The notes below the pieces were generated by a model. It saw only the letters and a program-made list of their open reading frames with translations, was not told the DNA's origin and made no database searches. Made by a program: the position numbers and the translations under genes. From the NCBI GenBank assembly GCA_023678885.1, contig CM042955.1, positions 36,364,088 to 36,428,087 on the forward strand: 64,000 nucleotides of DNA. The letters are read 5' to 3'. The stretch is from Pogostemon cablin. Taxonomy: Eukaryota; Streptophyta; Magnoliopsida; Lamiales; Lamiaceae. This document shows, piece after piece, positions 24,576 to 35,743 of the stretch. Every line of letters begins with the position of its first letter. Within the stretch, counting starts at the first letter, position 1.

Positions 24576-26929
24576 GAATTTGAAAAAAGAAAAAAAGAAG
24601 TTATTTTGATAACCGTATAGAAAACAAGAATGTTGGGGATTTTGGCCTATAAAGATTGTACAATTCTTCTTGAGATCTCAAAGGAATAGCATATTATACC
24701 ATATGAAAGAAAAGTGATATCCAATTTCTTGAATCATTTCGAGAAATGGTTTCACATTTTTGTCATATAAAAATTGTTAAATATTTTGGTAAATTGGCAT
24801 TAAACGTCTACTATATTTTTTGATGTATTTGGTTATTTTGGTATGCCAGTATAGCATGGATGTGAATTTTTATATATAAAAAATGCAATATGTTATCAAA
24901 TTTCTTAGATAAAAATTTCGATAGCTTATATAATAAGAAATCAAAATTTCCGTATAGCGTACTAAGAACAAATCCTTAGAAACAAAAGGATATGGTGTTA
25001 ATTAATGAATATTGCTTCTAATCCTGCATTTGGGATGGATAAATGGAGGGAAATAATTTGTGTAGATTTTCCGTTCAATTGATTCCAACTCGGTTAAAGG
25101 CTTCCCCAAGGATCCAAAAGAGGCTCCAAGCAGGGTAAAACGCCCTCCATCTCTTCTGATTTTTTTTTTTAATTTCAGATGCGTTAGTCTCAAAGTTATT
25201 GATTAGCATGTTGGGTCCATTGAAACAGAACCTGGTGTGTGGGAAGAATGTACTGATAGATACGAGTATACATACTGCTTATGTGAATGCTATTCGAGCA
25301 GCACAACATTTTATTTAATTGAGAACCAGTACTTCCTTGGATCATCATTCAACTGGGCTAATTATAAGGACCTAGGTAAGAATCTCTTGGTTGGACTTGG
25401 GCTAGCTATTCTGCTATGATTGAGCAATCCTTATATTTCAGGTGCAAACAATTTGATTCCTATGGAAATTGCTCTTAAGGTTGCTAATAAAATCAGAGCA
25501 AGGGAGAGGTTTGCAGTGTATATTATCATTCCAATGTGGCCAGAGGGAGTTCCTACGGGTATTCCCACTCAAAGAATTCTCTTTTGGCAGGTAAACTCTT
25601 ACACCCTCGTTTAATGACCCATGAATAGCTTTACAGCATCTATAAGAAACGGTTCTTTCAATTCATTACATTGATCGATATCGGGTGTTCAAAAGCACTG
25701 CTCATAAAACCTCCTGAAACAATATGAAAACAGCAGTATTAATGACTATTTGTATGCTATTTAGAACTTAGAAGGGGGGTGTTAAGGAATGCTTCTTTTA
25801 AAACACATATGCATACCTGATTGTTGATAGGAGTGGTATTGCTTATTCAACAAAGCAATCATTCATTGCACAATTATCAAGTGTGCAGACTAGTTCACAT
25901 ATTTTGTATCTTGTCTACATATTTAATGAATTGCAAACCATAATAAAATGCAGGTTGTGATGGAATGCCAGAAGAATATCTAAAAAAACACTTAACATAC
26001 AAGAATTATTGCACCTAATAAATTAATGTAAGATCATCAAGAAACACATGTGAACTCTTTCTTATTTTATTTTATATTTTTTTATTATTATGGAGAAACA
26101 AGTGTTTCAACTGTGGAGAAGGAGATGTTAGGTTAATTATTCACTAGAAGTTGCAGTTGTCAGTGTTACAACCTGTGAAGAGCATAGAATCACAGGACAT
26201 AATCTTCCTTGATAAATAGTGTCCAAATCTTAGGGATAATATCATTTCTTTTCAAGTTTAGTCATTTTATGTCAGTTATAGTCCTACAATTTTTAAATTT
26301 TTTAAATTTTAACCCTTCTCATATCAATTTCAGTAATTTTCCATCCAATTTTAGTCTTGTTGAAAAAGGACTGAAATAAAAAAAAAAAATTAAAATTGAA
26401 AAAAAAAAAGAAGTTAAAAAGGACTGCAATTGATATAAAAGTGCTAAAATTTAAAGTAAAAAATTATTGGACTAAATTATCTTATCATGATCTCCTAATT
26501 CCTCCTAAAAGTGCAACATCTCTAGTTTTTTCTTGTTCTCGTGTCTTGAACGAAGGAAGGATCCTTTAATGTACCGAAGAGATTGGATCTGCAGTTCATC
26601 TGCATTGGTTTGATGCAATTATCTTTTTGTGATGGAACTGTCCAGATATATGGATACAGGATGTCACTCTGGGCAGAGCACACAGGTACTTTAGAGAACT
26701 GCTTTGATCAACCAGAGAGCCTGGAATGTGTAAGACGTATTAGATTGATGAGCGAGCTGAATTGGAAAGAGTTTGCAGCAGATGAAATAAGTGACATTCG
26801 AGGTCACCTTCTAAAGTATCCGGTCGAGGTTGACAGAACAGGAAAAGTGAATTCCCTTCAGGGCTGTGAAACATTTCCAGACATGGGTGGGAAGATAATA
26901 CAGGCATTCAAGAGAATCTCACCATATGA

Positions 26930-28099
26930 ACAAACCCTCCAGCATTCTCATATTTTAAACTTTTCCGTAAGTTGGAACTGAATTTTTCTGGCTTCATATA
27001 TCAGGATGATTGTTTTGGGAGTAAGCGAGTTTTTTATATCTAGATTTTGAAATTGTGAGGATTGGATATATTGTGAATGATAAAATATTGATACATTCCT
27101 ATGTAAGACCGTTTTACAATCTAATCTAGAAATATATCTTCGGTGGTGGAGTATATTCTTTTTTTATTTTTTATTTCGTGGAATCAGATCTTTTTAATGC
27201 AGACGCGTCAAATGGGTGATGCCTCATCCTTCTTTCTCCCCTTTTTCTCTCTCCATTCATCTTTCTCTCTCCTCTTTCCCTTCTCTTTCCTCTTAATATT
27301 GATCAATAAAGGACTGAAATTAGAATATAGGATAAAATATTTGCATAAATCAACTCCACAAAAAAGTTAACCCATCTTAAGCTATCCATTACTGAGAATG
27401 TAGTACATACTAGCTATTCTTAACTTGATTTTTTCTACAGTAAATTGAGCTGGTGCTGGTACAACTTTAAAAAATGCCTTCGTTTCCAGTGCTCTAGATC
27501 TTATCAACGAAGGTGGATAGGCTGATTAAGAGGAGCATTCTTGTTGATGGAGAGTACTTGTATGATCATCCTAAATCCTGAGTTTAGGTTCCTTGATTGC
27601 TTCTTCCATCCATCCAGCTTGCTATATTACTCCACACATAGGCTGTGTATGGACATGCAAAATATGGGTGTAAGTTGGTTTCTAAATTACCTACACACAA
27701 CACACATGTTTTATCTTCTTCAAGGTTTCAAAGTCTATCTATGGTGAGCAACTTGTTTTTGGAGAGTAACCATAATCTGATGGAATATTTCTTTGGAATC
27801 CACATATGCCATATCTGCTTGTTGATCCATTTTGTTGCTCTTGCTTCTTCATGTAATAGCATATGGTATAGATGAGATCTTTGTGTTATCCACACGTGCT
27901 AAGAGACTTCTGAATATTTGTAGTATACAGTAGAGTAGCAACCTTGTTTCTAACATCCAGTATGTTCTTCCGACCATGTGAAGCCTGCTGTGGTTTAATT
28001 GTGCTCCAGTAGGTACCATTTCTAAGATAAGTTACACCGTAAACCTGTGGTCCTCCTTAATTTAAATACTCTAGCTAAACATAGGGTATAATAAGATTG
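26930..28099. other. Downstream region of PLD copy 2 and unassigned intergenic DNA
   Basis: Up to about 27290 it is homologous to the region after copy 1, marking the right limit of the duplicated unit. From about 27300 to 28099 the sequence is unique in the window, with only short open frames that show no recognisable motif. Confidence 0.5.
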
Positions 28100-29078
28100 T
28101 AAGGTGAGACCACAAGGTTTACACTGTGAACCCAATTCACACCCAATTCACAGGAGTGTTTGCGTTCTAAGATATACTCCATGTATCCAACTCACCAAAA
28201 GGGAATTAGCCTCAACATGTACATTCCAAAGAGCTTTGCATAGCAGTGCTTCATTCCACAGTGTAAGGTCCCTCTTAGACCCAATCCACCAGCCTTCTTT
28301 GGTGTTGTGACCGTTTTCCGTGCCACTAGACTAAGTTTGTAGCCCCAAAGAAAGTGCCTAATCATCCTCTCCACTTTGAGTATAACTCCTGCAGGAACTT
28401 TTGAGTATAGAAAACCAAAAATTGAGAGTTCCGTAAGACAACTTCTTAGATGACCAGGAAGAGATGATGCTTGAAATGCTGTCAATAAGTGGATAACACT
28501 CGTTCATGCTAATCCTCTTGCTGCTCGAGGGGACTCCCAAGTACCTTATAGGAAGGCTTCCTACTTCATATGGCAGATTCTGAGAGATGCTATCAATAAG
28601 CCTTTGGTCCATGCAGGAAAGATTGTAGATTTATTGCAGTTGATAGCCAAACCAAATGTTAGCTCAAACTTTTGTATTATTGAAGACAAAGTTTGTGCAG
28701 TATCTGTCTCCATACCCGGCCCCATGACTTAAAGGTCATCAGCAACGGCTAAGTGTGAGATGTGAAAGTTAGAACACCATCTTGAGTGATATCTGAAGTG
28801 CCCTCTAGCAATCTCAGCTTTTAACATTCTACTAAAATAGTCCACACAGAATAGAAGAGAGGATATAGGATTTCTCTGCCTCAAACCTTTCCTTTAAAAA
28901 ATCCCTGAGGGTGACCAATGATTAAGAGAGAATAATGGGGAGTTAACACACTGCATGATCCATCTTACTACCCTGCATGGAAATCTGAGAGAGAGGTTCT
29001 TGAGAAACCTCCAAGATTCCGAATCATAAGCTTTCTTGATGTCTAGCTTGACCGCAAATCTGGGGCTAATGGCAAAGA
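28100..29078 (-). pseudogene. L1-type LINE fragment, 3' part (reverse transcriptase and zf-RVT region)
   Basis: On the minus strand broken frames encode landmarks of a plant non-LTR retrotransposon. KLDIKKAYDSESWRFL (near 29045) is reverse transcriptase block A. Then come a GLRQ-type block, a decayed ADDL catalytic box near 28740, and further 3' the blocks SLPIRYLGVP, SSWSSKKLSYG (28358-28612) and RMIRHFLWG followed by TPKKAGGLGLR (28192-28485). The order fits RT followed by the zf-RVT region. Stops and frameshifts are frequent. The fragment continues at 30630 after later insertions; no 3' tail was recognised. Confidence 0.8.
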
Positions 29079-29306
29079 CTTATGTGCAGTGACGGAGCCA
29101 GAAAATAAATTCAGGGGGGCCAAATTGTAAAGTAAAAACCTCTCTCGCCCTACAAAATTATTTGCATTTTTTAAAAAAGAAGATACTATTTTTTAACAAC
29201 TTTATTAATTTTTTTGGTTGAAATATACATGGTTTAATCTTAATTTATGAGGTGTATTTAAATTTTTACTTGGATTTAGATTAGTTGGACTATATATTAT
29301 AACTAA

Positions 29307-29834
29307 TACTCCCTCCGTCCCACCACAAGGGTGGCGTTTCTTTTTTGCACCTAGATTAAGGGATATACACTATTAAATGGGCAGATGAGGAGAGAGAAAT
29401 AATATATTAATGTGCAGTGGGTAGGTGTATTAGTGTGGTGTGTGGGTCTCATGTAAATTTATTACTCCCTCCGTCCCATAGAAGTTGACACAATTTTCTT
29501 TTTGGTTTGTCCCACTAAAATTGACACATTTCCTTTTTAATACATGAGACCTATACAAAAACAATTAATCTATTCTCATGGGCCCCACATATCACCTTTA
29601 ATACAACTATCCACTACACATTAAATATTATTTCTCTCACCTCATTTTACTTCACTTTACATTAAATTATTATACTCCTTAATCTCCGTGCCCAAAAAAA
29701 TTATACCAATTTCTCCGGGACGGAGGGAGTAATTGTTTTGTGTGGGTCCATTTACTAAAAAGGAAAATGCACCTCTTGTGTTGGGACGGACGAAAATAGC
29801 AAAATACACTCCTTGTTGTGAGACGGAGGGAGTA
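29307..29834. mobile_element. Stowaway-like MITE carrying a nested Stowaway
   Basis: Outer ends TACTCCCTCCGTCCCACC and GTGAGACGGAGGGAGTA, TA borders. The interior is interrupted by a second complete Stowaway at 29463-29731; without it the outer element is about 260 bp. Confidence 0.8.
29463..29731. mobile_element. Stowaway-like MITE nested in a Stowaway
   Basis: Near-perfect termini TACTCCCTCCGTCCCATAG and TCCGGGACGGAGGGAGTA with TA borders, 269 bp. The better-preserved ends suggest it is younger than the element it interrupts. Confidence 0.85.
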
Positions 29835-30046
29835 TATAATAACGAATGAAATAAAAATCGACACAAACAATACCAAAAGAAAAAAATAAAAGACTAAAAA
29901 AAAATACACTAAAACAATGTCAAAAGATAAATAAAATAAATAAAAGGTGAAGAGAAAAAAATTATAAGATAATTGTAATATGAATAAAATTAATATATAA
30001 AAATAAATAAAATAAAAAATAACTAAAACAATGTTAAAAGATAAAT

Positions 30047-30110
30047 GGAGGGATCGAACCTTCAACCTATGAAATATAAAAGAGGTCTTAAACCACTATA
30101 CTACATATAT
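30047..30110 (-). other. tRNA-like / SINE-like relic
   Basis: On the minus strand a box A-like TAGTGGTTTAAGACC (30084-30098) is followed by a box B-like AGGTTCGATCC (30051-30061), the two internal RNA polymerase III promoter elements in the right order. The spacing is short and no acceptor stem or anticodon arm is evident. A tRNA-derived SINE fragment is the likeliest source; a functional tRNA is not supported. Confidence 0.3.
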
Positions 30111-30112
30111 AA

Positions 30113-30326
30113 TACTCCATCCGTTCATTATAAAGATATTCATTTGTTTTTTGCACGTGGATTAAGAAATATTATTATTATATAAAGTATGTAGTTGTAT
30201 TAGTGGGGAGTGGTTAGAAGCGGTGGGCATGTGTGGGCCCTTTTACTAAAAAGGGAATATGGATACTTTACGAGTAAACGACCCAAAATAGCAAAATGGA
30301 TACGTTAGTGATGGACGGAGGGAGTA
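30113..30326. mobile_element. Stowaway-like MITE
   Basis: Begins TACTCCATCCGTTCATT and ends GATGGACGGAGGGAGTA with TA borders, about 215 bp, within the hAT element. Confidence 0.75.
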
Positions 30327-30418
30327 TAATAATAATTTAAACATATATATACTAGAAATTTGTGAAATGTCGGGGGGGAGGCAATGTCTACCCTGGTCCT
30401 TAACTCCCTCCGTCATTG

Positions 30419-30625
30419 CTTATGTGAGACCGTCGCACATAAGCCCTTATGTGAGACGGATAAAAAGTGATAACATCATTATCACTTTCGCTATAAAATG
30501 TTATATTTTTGTTATTTTATGCTATAAATTGTTCATTAAGTAGTTCACTGCACCATTATCACTTTTCATCGATTGAGTATCACTTTTTATTAATGATATT
30601 ATAACTTTTTATCCGTCTGTCTAAC
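30419..30625. mobile_element. MITE of the GTGAGACCGTC family (right part)
   Basis: Starts TTATGTGAGACCGTCGCAC, has repeated 'agtgataaca' and 'tatcacttttcat' words and ends 'tttttatccgtctgtct', the inverse of 'gagacggataaaa' near its start. The hAT element at 29087-30418 landed a few bases inside its left end; the MITE in turn sits inside the LINE. Confidence 0.5.
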
Positions 30626-30629
30626 CTCC

Positions 30630-31200
30630 ACCCACAGTTTCTTAAAATCTCGTGTGCAAGCAAAATACAGTCTCTCATTTGCCTTTACAAAACCAAAGTG
30701 ACATTCATCCACTAGATCAGGAATGCATGCGGCCAATCTTGAAGCAATAATCTTGGATATGATCTTGTATAGAGTATTGCAGCAAGCTATTGGCATAAAG
30801 TCCTTAACAGCCAGTTCAAAGAACTTTTTTGGAACAAGTGTGATGAAGGTATTATTAACTTGTTGCAATAAACAATTAACCTGTTCTGCAAAATTCAAGA
30901 ACTGCAACACTAATGTGTTCTCCCACAATAATCCAAGACTCCTTATAGAAAGATGTTGTACAGCCATCAGGGCCAGGGGCGGGGCCTTGTCTCCATCCAT
31001 GGACCATAGTGCCTTCTTCATTTCCTTTTAGTCTTGTCTCCATCCATGGACCATAGTGCCTTCTTCACTTCCTTTTGGTGACTGAAGTAGATAGCAGTTG
31101 CTGATGGTGCTGAGACAACAGTGCTCCAAGCCTCCAATGATAACAATGGATAGATCAGCCTCTTCTATCCCTTGTTGCTCCACTCCAAGTAGCCCAGTGT
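30630..31200 (-). pseudogene. L1-type LINE fragment, 5' part of reverse transcriptase
   Basis: Continuation of the minus-strand LINE. KKALWSMDGDKAPP (near 31015), NNTFITLVPKK and CCNTLYKIISKIIASRL (30700-30870) are the N-terminal reverse transcriptase blocks of plant L1-like elements, preceded near 31190 by a YYTGLLG-type block. A 34-base direct duplication ('ttgtctccatccatggacc...') at about 30988 and 31034 interrupts the frame. Endonuclease and ORF1 are absent. Confidence 0.8.
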
Positions 31201-31325
31201 AATAATGTAATTTTTTTTTTTATTAATGAATAATTTATCTCACGAATTAGGAACTAAGACACCCAAAACTCTCATATATTTTTAAATGGTTCACTTATTA
31301 TTGTTTCACATTTTTAATTAATTAA

Positions 31326-31327
<2 letters not shown>

Positions 31328-31371
<44 letters not shown>
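31328..31371 (+). repeat. (ATT)n microsatellite
   Basis: About 14 uninterrupted ATT units in non-coding AT-rich DNA. Confidence 0.95.
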
Positions 31372-31954
31372 TTGTAAAATTTTGTATTTTTAAAAAAGAG
31401 TTGGTTTCTTGTGTCCTTATATGCACAAAGTGTGTAAGCAATGTTTGATTTAGGTTTAATCCCCTATTAACACTTATCAACCCTCTACTATACATTATCT
31501 TTTCTCAAATAATATTTAATCTTCCTTTCTCCCTCTTATTATCTCTTCTCAATTAACATTTTTTCTTCATTTCTCTCTGTTACTTTTATCTCTTCTTTCA
31601 CCTCAATTAATATTTGATTTGACATAAAATTTAAATTTACCCTACTTAAACCTAAAACAAATATAAAATAACATATTCACTGATTTATTAAATCAACTTA
31701 AACCCAAAACAAATATCCAAGGTATAATATTTTGTTCTAAAAAGTATACACTTTTGTTGATGTGCGTTCTTAGTTAGTTATAAACAGGATTAAAGGTAGA
31801 TGCATTAACGATAAACTACACTAAGAACGAGCACAACAAACACAATAATAAGAAAGTATGTGAGAGATAGGAGATCCAAAAAGCCTTAATCGATTTTTAT
31901 TACTCTCCCCCAGAACAACACTCATAAACCCTCCCAATTACAAGTGTAATATCT
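31372..31954. other. Intergenic DNA, no gene seen
   Basis: AT-rich. At 31755-31840 a loose inverted repeat ('gcgttcttagt' and 'actaagaacg') may be a small MITE end pair; otherwise nothing recognisable. Confidence 0.4.
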
Positions 31955-31997
31955 CAAGAGAGAAGCAGGTTAGTATCAGTAACCTGCTTCTCTCTTG
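31955..31997. repeat. Perfect 18-bp hairpin with 7-base loop
   Basis: CAAGAGAGAAGCAGGTTA (31955-31972) and TAACCTGCTTCTCTCTTG (31980-31997) are exact reverse complements separated by GTATCAG. No gene or transposon border was recognised around it. Confidence 0.9.
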
Positions 31998-32142
31998 TGA
32001 CAGAAATTATTTATACTACCAACAAAACCTTAACGATTGTCCAATCCCGTGGTGCCACCTGGATGAAGACAAATGACCATAAATAGAGGCTACTGGTACA
32101 TCGATAACTTTTAGCAGCCTATGCAGAGTGTCACCAGGCACC

Positions 32143-33735
32143 TGATGAGTGATATTTTCACATAAATTTTAGTGTCTTTTTATATCCGTTTTCGTATTAT
32201 TTTATGCGTATTTATTTGTACTTTGGTTGTATTTTGTGTTTTTATGGAAATATGTGAGAATGAGTTTAAACGTATGATTTTCAGGTAAAATAGATCCTAG
32301 ACGTGAAAAGAAAGATGTAGGAAAAAGCGAATCTCAATTCGGAGTTGAAACGAGGGAGAACGAGCCAAAACAAAAGAAGAAAAATAGGGGTTGCACCAAC
32401 ACGAGCCGTGTTCCGAACACCGCCCTGTAAGAGATGGCCGTGTTCGGGCACCTGAGACACATACACAACTACCCTGTGGCAGTGTTGCAGTACACGAGCC
32501 GTGTTACAACACACGAGTCGTGTTGCGCAACATGGCCCTGTAAGCCTTGGCCGTTCTCCGATATCCGAAACGCCTACGCGGCCACCTTGTGGCCGTGTTG
32601 CTGCAGGATCAAAAAAATATCAGAATCCTTCTAGAAGCTTCCCAAGGGGTATAAATACCCAATGCTTTAATATTTGATAAATTTTTGGAGGGTTTCACCC
32701 CTGCACTCACCTCACACACCATTTCCTCCATTTTGTTCATCATCTTCATCCATTCTTTATCCATATTATCTACCTTCATCCCACTATCCAATCCATCATT
32801 CAAGTAGTTAGAGAAGCAAGAGGGAGTGGAGTTTGCAAGAAGAGGAAGAGAAGCATTATTGAAGCTATTCAAGGGAGTTTTAATTCTAATTTTTGTAGAT
32901 TTCTTTGTAGATCAATCATGTGTTTTGGAGATACAATTGTCTATGTTGTTTTCTTTGAGACTATGAGATGCTAATCTCCTTTGTGAGATTAGCAATATGA
33001 ATTGTGTTAGATAATTTTTGGTATTTTGCAATTGAATTCATGTGTTGATTGAATTTGTTAATTTTCTATCATTGATTGTTAATTGCTTGATTTGTATTGT
33101 TGATTTGTGTGATTAATTGTCATGGGCATGTGATTAGATTGAAAAATCAATTATATGTTTAGAATAGTTCATTGAATCATTTCATCATACACTTCATGTG
33201 CATTATAAGTTTTAGAGAGATTGAGAAATTCTTTGGAATTTAGAACCCTTTGATAGAACATGTGATTGTTAGATCGAGAGGTCAATTGATCGTGTGAAGG
33301 GACTCTCTAATTGAACTTAGTACCTAGTTGGAATGGTTTGATTGAGAACCAACCTTAGAGCCTTTTGAGACCTTGTAAATGATCTACATCCTATCCATCT
33401 CGAGAGGGAGTTTAGGTGGAATTCGTGTTTGCCCTTAGTTATTAATCCATGACATATATGAATTCGTTGCATGATACCTAGATTTTCCATGCTTTAAGTA
33501 TTGCTAGTCTCATTATCTATCTACTTGGCTCATTCATCCATCTTCCATTTATCTATCCTTGTCTATCCCATTGTTTAATTATCATTTCTTAATTAATCCT
33601 ATCCCTTTATGATCATCTCTATAATATTATGACAAACATGAGATCACTTAAACCCTAGTACCTTCCTCCCAGTGGTTTGATAAATTCTTTAATTAGTCAT
33701 CCCGACTACAAATGGCTAATCAAATGAAATTAAAT
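32143..33735 (+). mobile_element. Athila-type LTR (solo or partial), plus orientation
   Basis: Starts TGATGAGTGATATTTTCAC, matching the Athila LTR start at 35744 (TGATTAGAGCTATTTTCAC), and follows it along its length. Shared landmarks are 'ttttagtgtctttttatat', the CACGAGCCGTGT and ACACGGCCCTGTAAG repeats (32400-32600), a TATA box in GGGGTATAAATACCC (near 32646) and the 'tgagatgctaatctcc' region. The 3' end is diverged and its exact border is unclear. It is a related but different family member. Confidence 0.65.
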
Positions 33736-33739
33736 TATC

Positions 33740-34569
33740 CAACATCAATCATGGAGCTAATCTCACAAAAGAGATTAGCCTATCATAGTCTTAGAGAAAA
33801 CAACATAGACAATTAAATCTACAAATCCGATGACAAAACTATAAAGAAGTTTACAAAAATTAGAATTAGATTCATCCTTTGAAGTGTTTCAATGGAGATC
33901 TCCTTCTTCTTCTTGTAATCTTCACTCCCCCTTGCTTCCTTGATCACTTGAATGGTGGATTTGATGGAGGGGATCAAGTGTAGATGGCTGGATGAAGAAT
34001 GGATGAAGATGATGGTGTAAAATAGAGGAAATGGTGTGTGATGTGTGTGTGCATGGGTGAAACCCTCGAATTATCATCAAATATTGAAGTATTGGGTATT
34101 TATACCCCTTGGGAAGCTTCTAGAAGGATTTCTTGAATTTTTCTAATTTGGCACCAACACGACTCGTGTGCTGCAACACAGCTCGAGTTGTGTCAGGGTT
34201 TCTCGGTCAATATTCACTCAAAACGGCACATGAGTCGTGTGCTGATGCACGACCAAAGGGTGGCCATGTTGGATGTTCTGATGCTGGCACACGGCTTCCT
34301 CTTACAGACCCGTATTTGGTACACTGGTCGTGTGTTTGCGCATATCTCGTGTACTCTACACGACCGGCCGTGTTCATGCTGCCCTATTTCTTCTTTCTTG
34401 TTTCATCTTCCGTCCCCATTTTTGTTTCGTTTTTACCTGTTTTACATACGATTAGTTCATTCTTACACATTTCCAAAAAACACAAAATACAACCAAAATA
34501 CACATAATTACGGATAAAATAATACAAAAACGGATATAAAAAGATACTAAAATCTAAGTGAAAATATAG
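33740..34569 (-). mobile_element. Athila-type LTR fragment, minus orientation (inverted partner)
   Basis: Reads as the first about 830 bases of the same LTR family in reverse: 'gagattagcctatcatagtc' near 33770, TATA region GGGTATTTATACCCC near 34096, CACGACTCGTG-type words near 34150-34370, and ending with the complement of the LTR start near 34560. Together with 32143-33080 it forms an inverted repeat of about 0.9 kb arms around a 0.65 kb spacer. Confidence 0.6.
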
Positions 34570-35034
34570 TGTGTTCTCCTCTAGTATGAGAGTGCTGTCC
34601 AAGACATCCCTTCTTACCGTTATCCTTGCCTTCTAGCCTGTCGCCACTAGCCGTTCTTACAGTCGTATATGTACTTTGCCCAATAGTTCTGATATTCCTC
34701 TCAGTCGTCAGAAGAGTCGGCTTTCAAGGCTTTGTTGTTCTTCTGAGTTCTTGGATGTCTTCCTTTGCTTTGGAGCCGGGGTGTTCTGCCGAGGGGTCTC
34801 GGCCCTCTATCCCTTCAGTGGGCTTTCTGCTCTTTGGTCCTTTTCTCGTCTTATCTTCTTGGGCTTCTCCAACTCTTGATGATGGGCTCATCTCTTGGGC
34901 TTATTCTTGGTTCTTCCCCGAAGTGTGTCTTTTGGGCTTGGACCAACCTCTTTGTAGTTGGGCCTCTTCCTCGTTGTGTCTAGACTTGTTGGGCTTCCGA
35001 CCCATTAGACATGGGGGATATAATACCCATAACA
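34570..35034 (-). mobile_element. 3' LTR of a minus-strand Tat/Retand-type element
   Basis: On the minus strand the LTR begins TGTTATGGGTATTATATCC at 35034, directly after a purine tract GGCTTGAGGGGCTAA (35035-35049), the expected polypurine primer site. It extends about 465 bases to near 34570, where TG on the plus strand gives a CA end. Its orientation predicts an element body to the right on the minus strand, in agreement with the minus-strand integrase at 62054-63398. The far border is approximate, next to the inverted Athila LTR. Confidence 0.55.
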
Positions 35035-35049
35035 TTAGCCCCTCAAGCC

Positions 35050-35534
35050 TAGATAATCTGATGGTTTTAGATTATCTATGGTCGACTCATATTTTTGTAA
35101 GTTATATCCCTTATGCTTCAGTATGTTTGATTATTGCTTTTTCTACTTTAGTTTCTTATCTTGGTCTCGCTTTCTTTCTGTCCCTTGATTACTAGGGTCA
35201 TCGCGATATTTTCGAAAGGTTGGGGGTATCTCTGATATTTGGTACTTTCAATCGAATTTCAAATTTTAAAAATACTGTCAGTTTATCTTCTTCTCCCCTA
35301 TCTCTCATCTCTCCCTTCGATTTTTCCTCTTCCATCTTTCTTTCTGACGGTTGCAATTCCCTTTGTACTGTGCGCTCTATTTTCTCCTCCAGGTATCCTC
35401 CTTTTCCCTTTCCTTCTTTTTTTCCTAGTTTACTTTTCCTAGTGTCTCTAAGTTTTTTGCATCACTATCGTCTAGGGTTTCTCCTCCTCTTTTCTTCTGT
35501 ACACCATTTCTCTTCTCGCTATTACTTCACAAAC
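35050..35534 (+). promoter_or_regulatory. Probable leader of the first antisense ORF
   Basis: Pyrimidine-rich sequence (many TCTCTCC and TTCCTCC runs, 35280-35520) preceding ATG 35535, with 'ctagggtttctcctcc', a common plant 5' UTR type word, near 35471. It lies between the LTR and the first plus-strand gene, so it may hold that gene's promoter and 5' UTR; no certain TATA box was identified. Confidence 0.35.
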
Positions 35535-35743
35535 ATGGATCATGAGAGTTCCATCTCCCCTTTAAATCCCTTTCATGGACAACTGATTCTTCGCTTGGGA
35601 GTGTTAGGTCCCCTTTTCCCCATCAAGAAGAGGGTTTGAGTTCTCGTTTCCTTTCCAAATTTGCCTTTGACCAGACGGTTGCCGATTTTGTTTCGAATTT
35701 CGATTTAAAGTATAATGTCAACATCATTGATGCCGGTCCCAGG

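Larger units (their letters stand above)
19471..26929 (+). pseudogene. Phospholipase D copy 2, inactivated tandem duplicate
   Basis: Highly similar to copy 1 but broken. Matching exons: 19471-20432, 20981-21094, 23723-23914, 24005-24252, 25066-25134, 25229-25375, 25442-25590, 26646-26929. Lesions seen by comparison with copy 1: a 1-base deletion near 19917 shifts frame in the C2 domain; the donor after exon 3 is AT instead of GT (23915); a 7-base deletion in exon 4 near 24127; a 1-base deletion in exon 6 near 25317 creating TAA; about 1.45 kb lost around 26528, removing exons 8 and 9 with the second HKD motif; and a 10-base deletion near 26900 that replaces the conserved C-terminus. The first HKD motif survives. 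Intron 2 is swollen to about 2.6 kb by insertions. No active enzyme can be made; a partial transcript is possible. Confidence 0.93.
29087..30418. mobile_element. hAT-type non-autonomous element inside the LINE/MITE
   Basis: Flanked by perfect 8-bp duplications CTTATGTG at 29079-29086 and 30419-30426. The ends are inverted: CAGTGACGGAGCCAG at the left, and at the right a sequence whose complement reads CAATGACGGAGGGAG. The 1332-bp interior carries three Stowaway MITEs (one nested in another) and a tRNA-like stretch but no transposase. Its G-rich sub-terminal runs (near 29113 and 30371) are inverted with respect to each other's context. Confidence 0.75.

Noticed and set aside
30723..31031. Plus-strand 102-codon frame
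   Set aside because: It is the opposite strand of the LINE reverse transcriptase.
34626..35195. 189-codon plus-strand frame with hydrophobic segments, possible membrane protein
   Set aside because: Lies across the minus-strand LTR and purine tract of the Tat element; no family resemblance, and low-complexity T-rich composition explains the hydrophobic residues.
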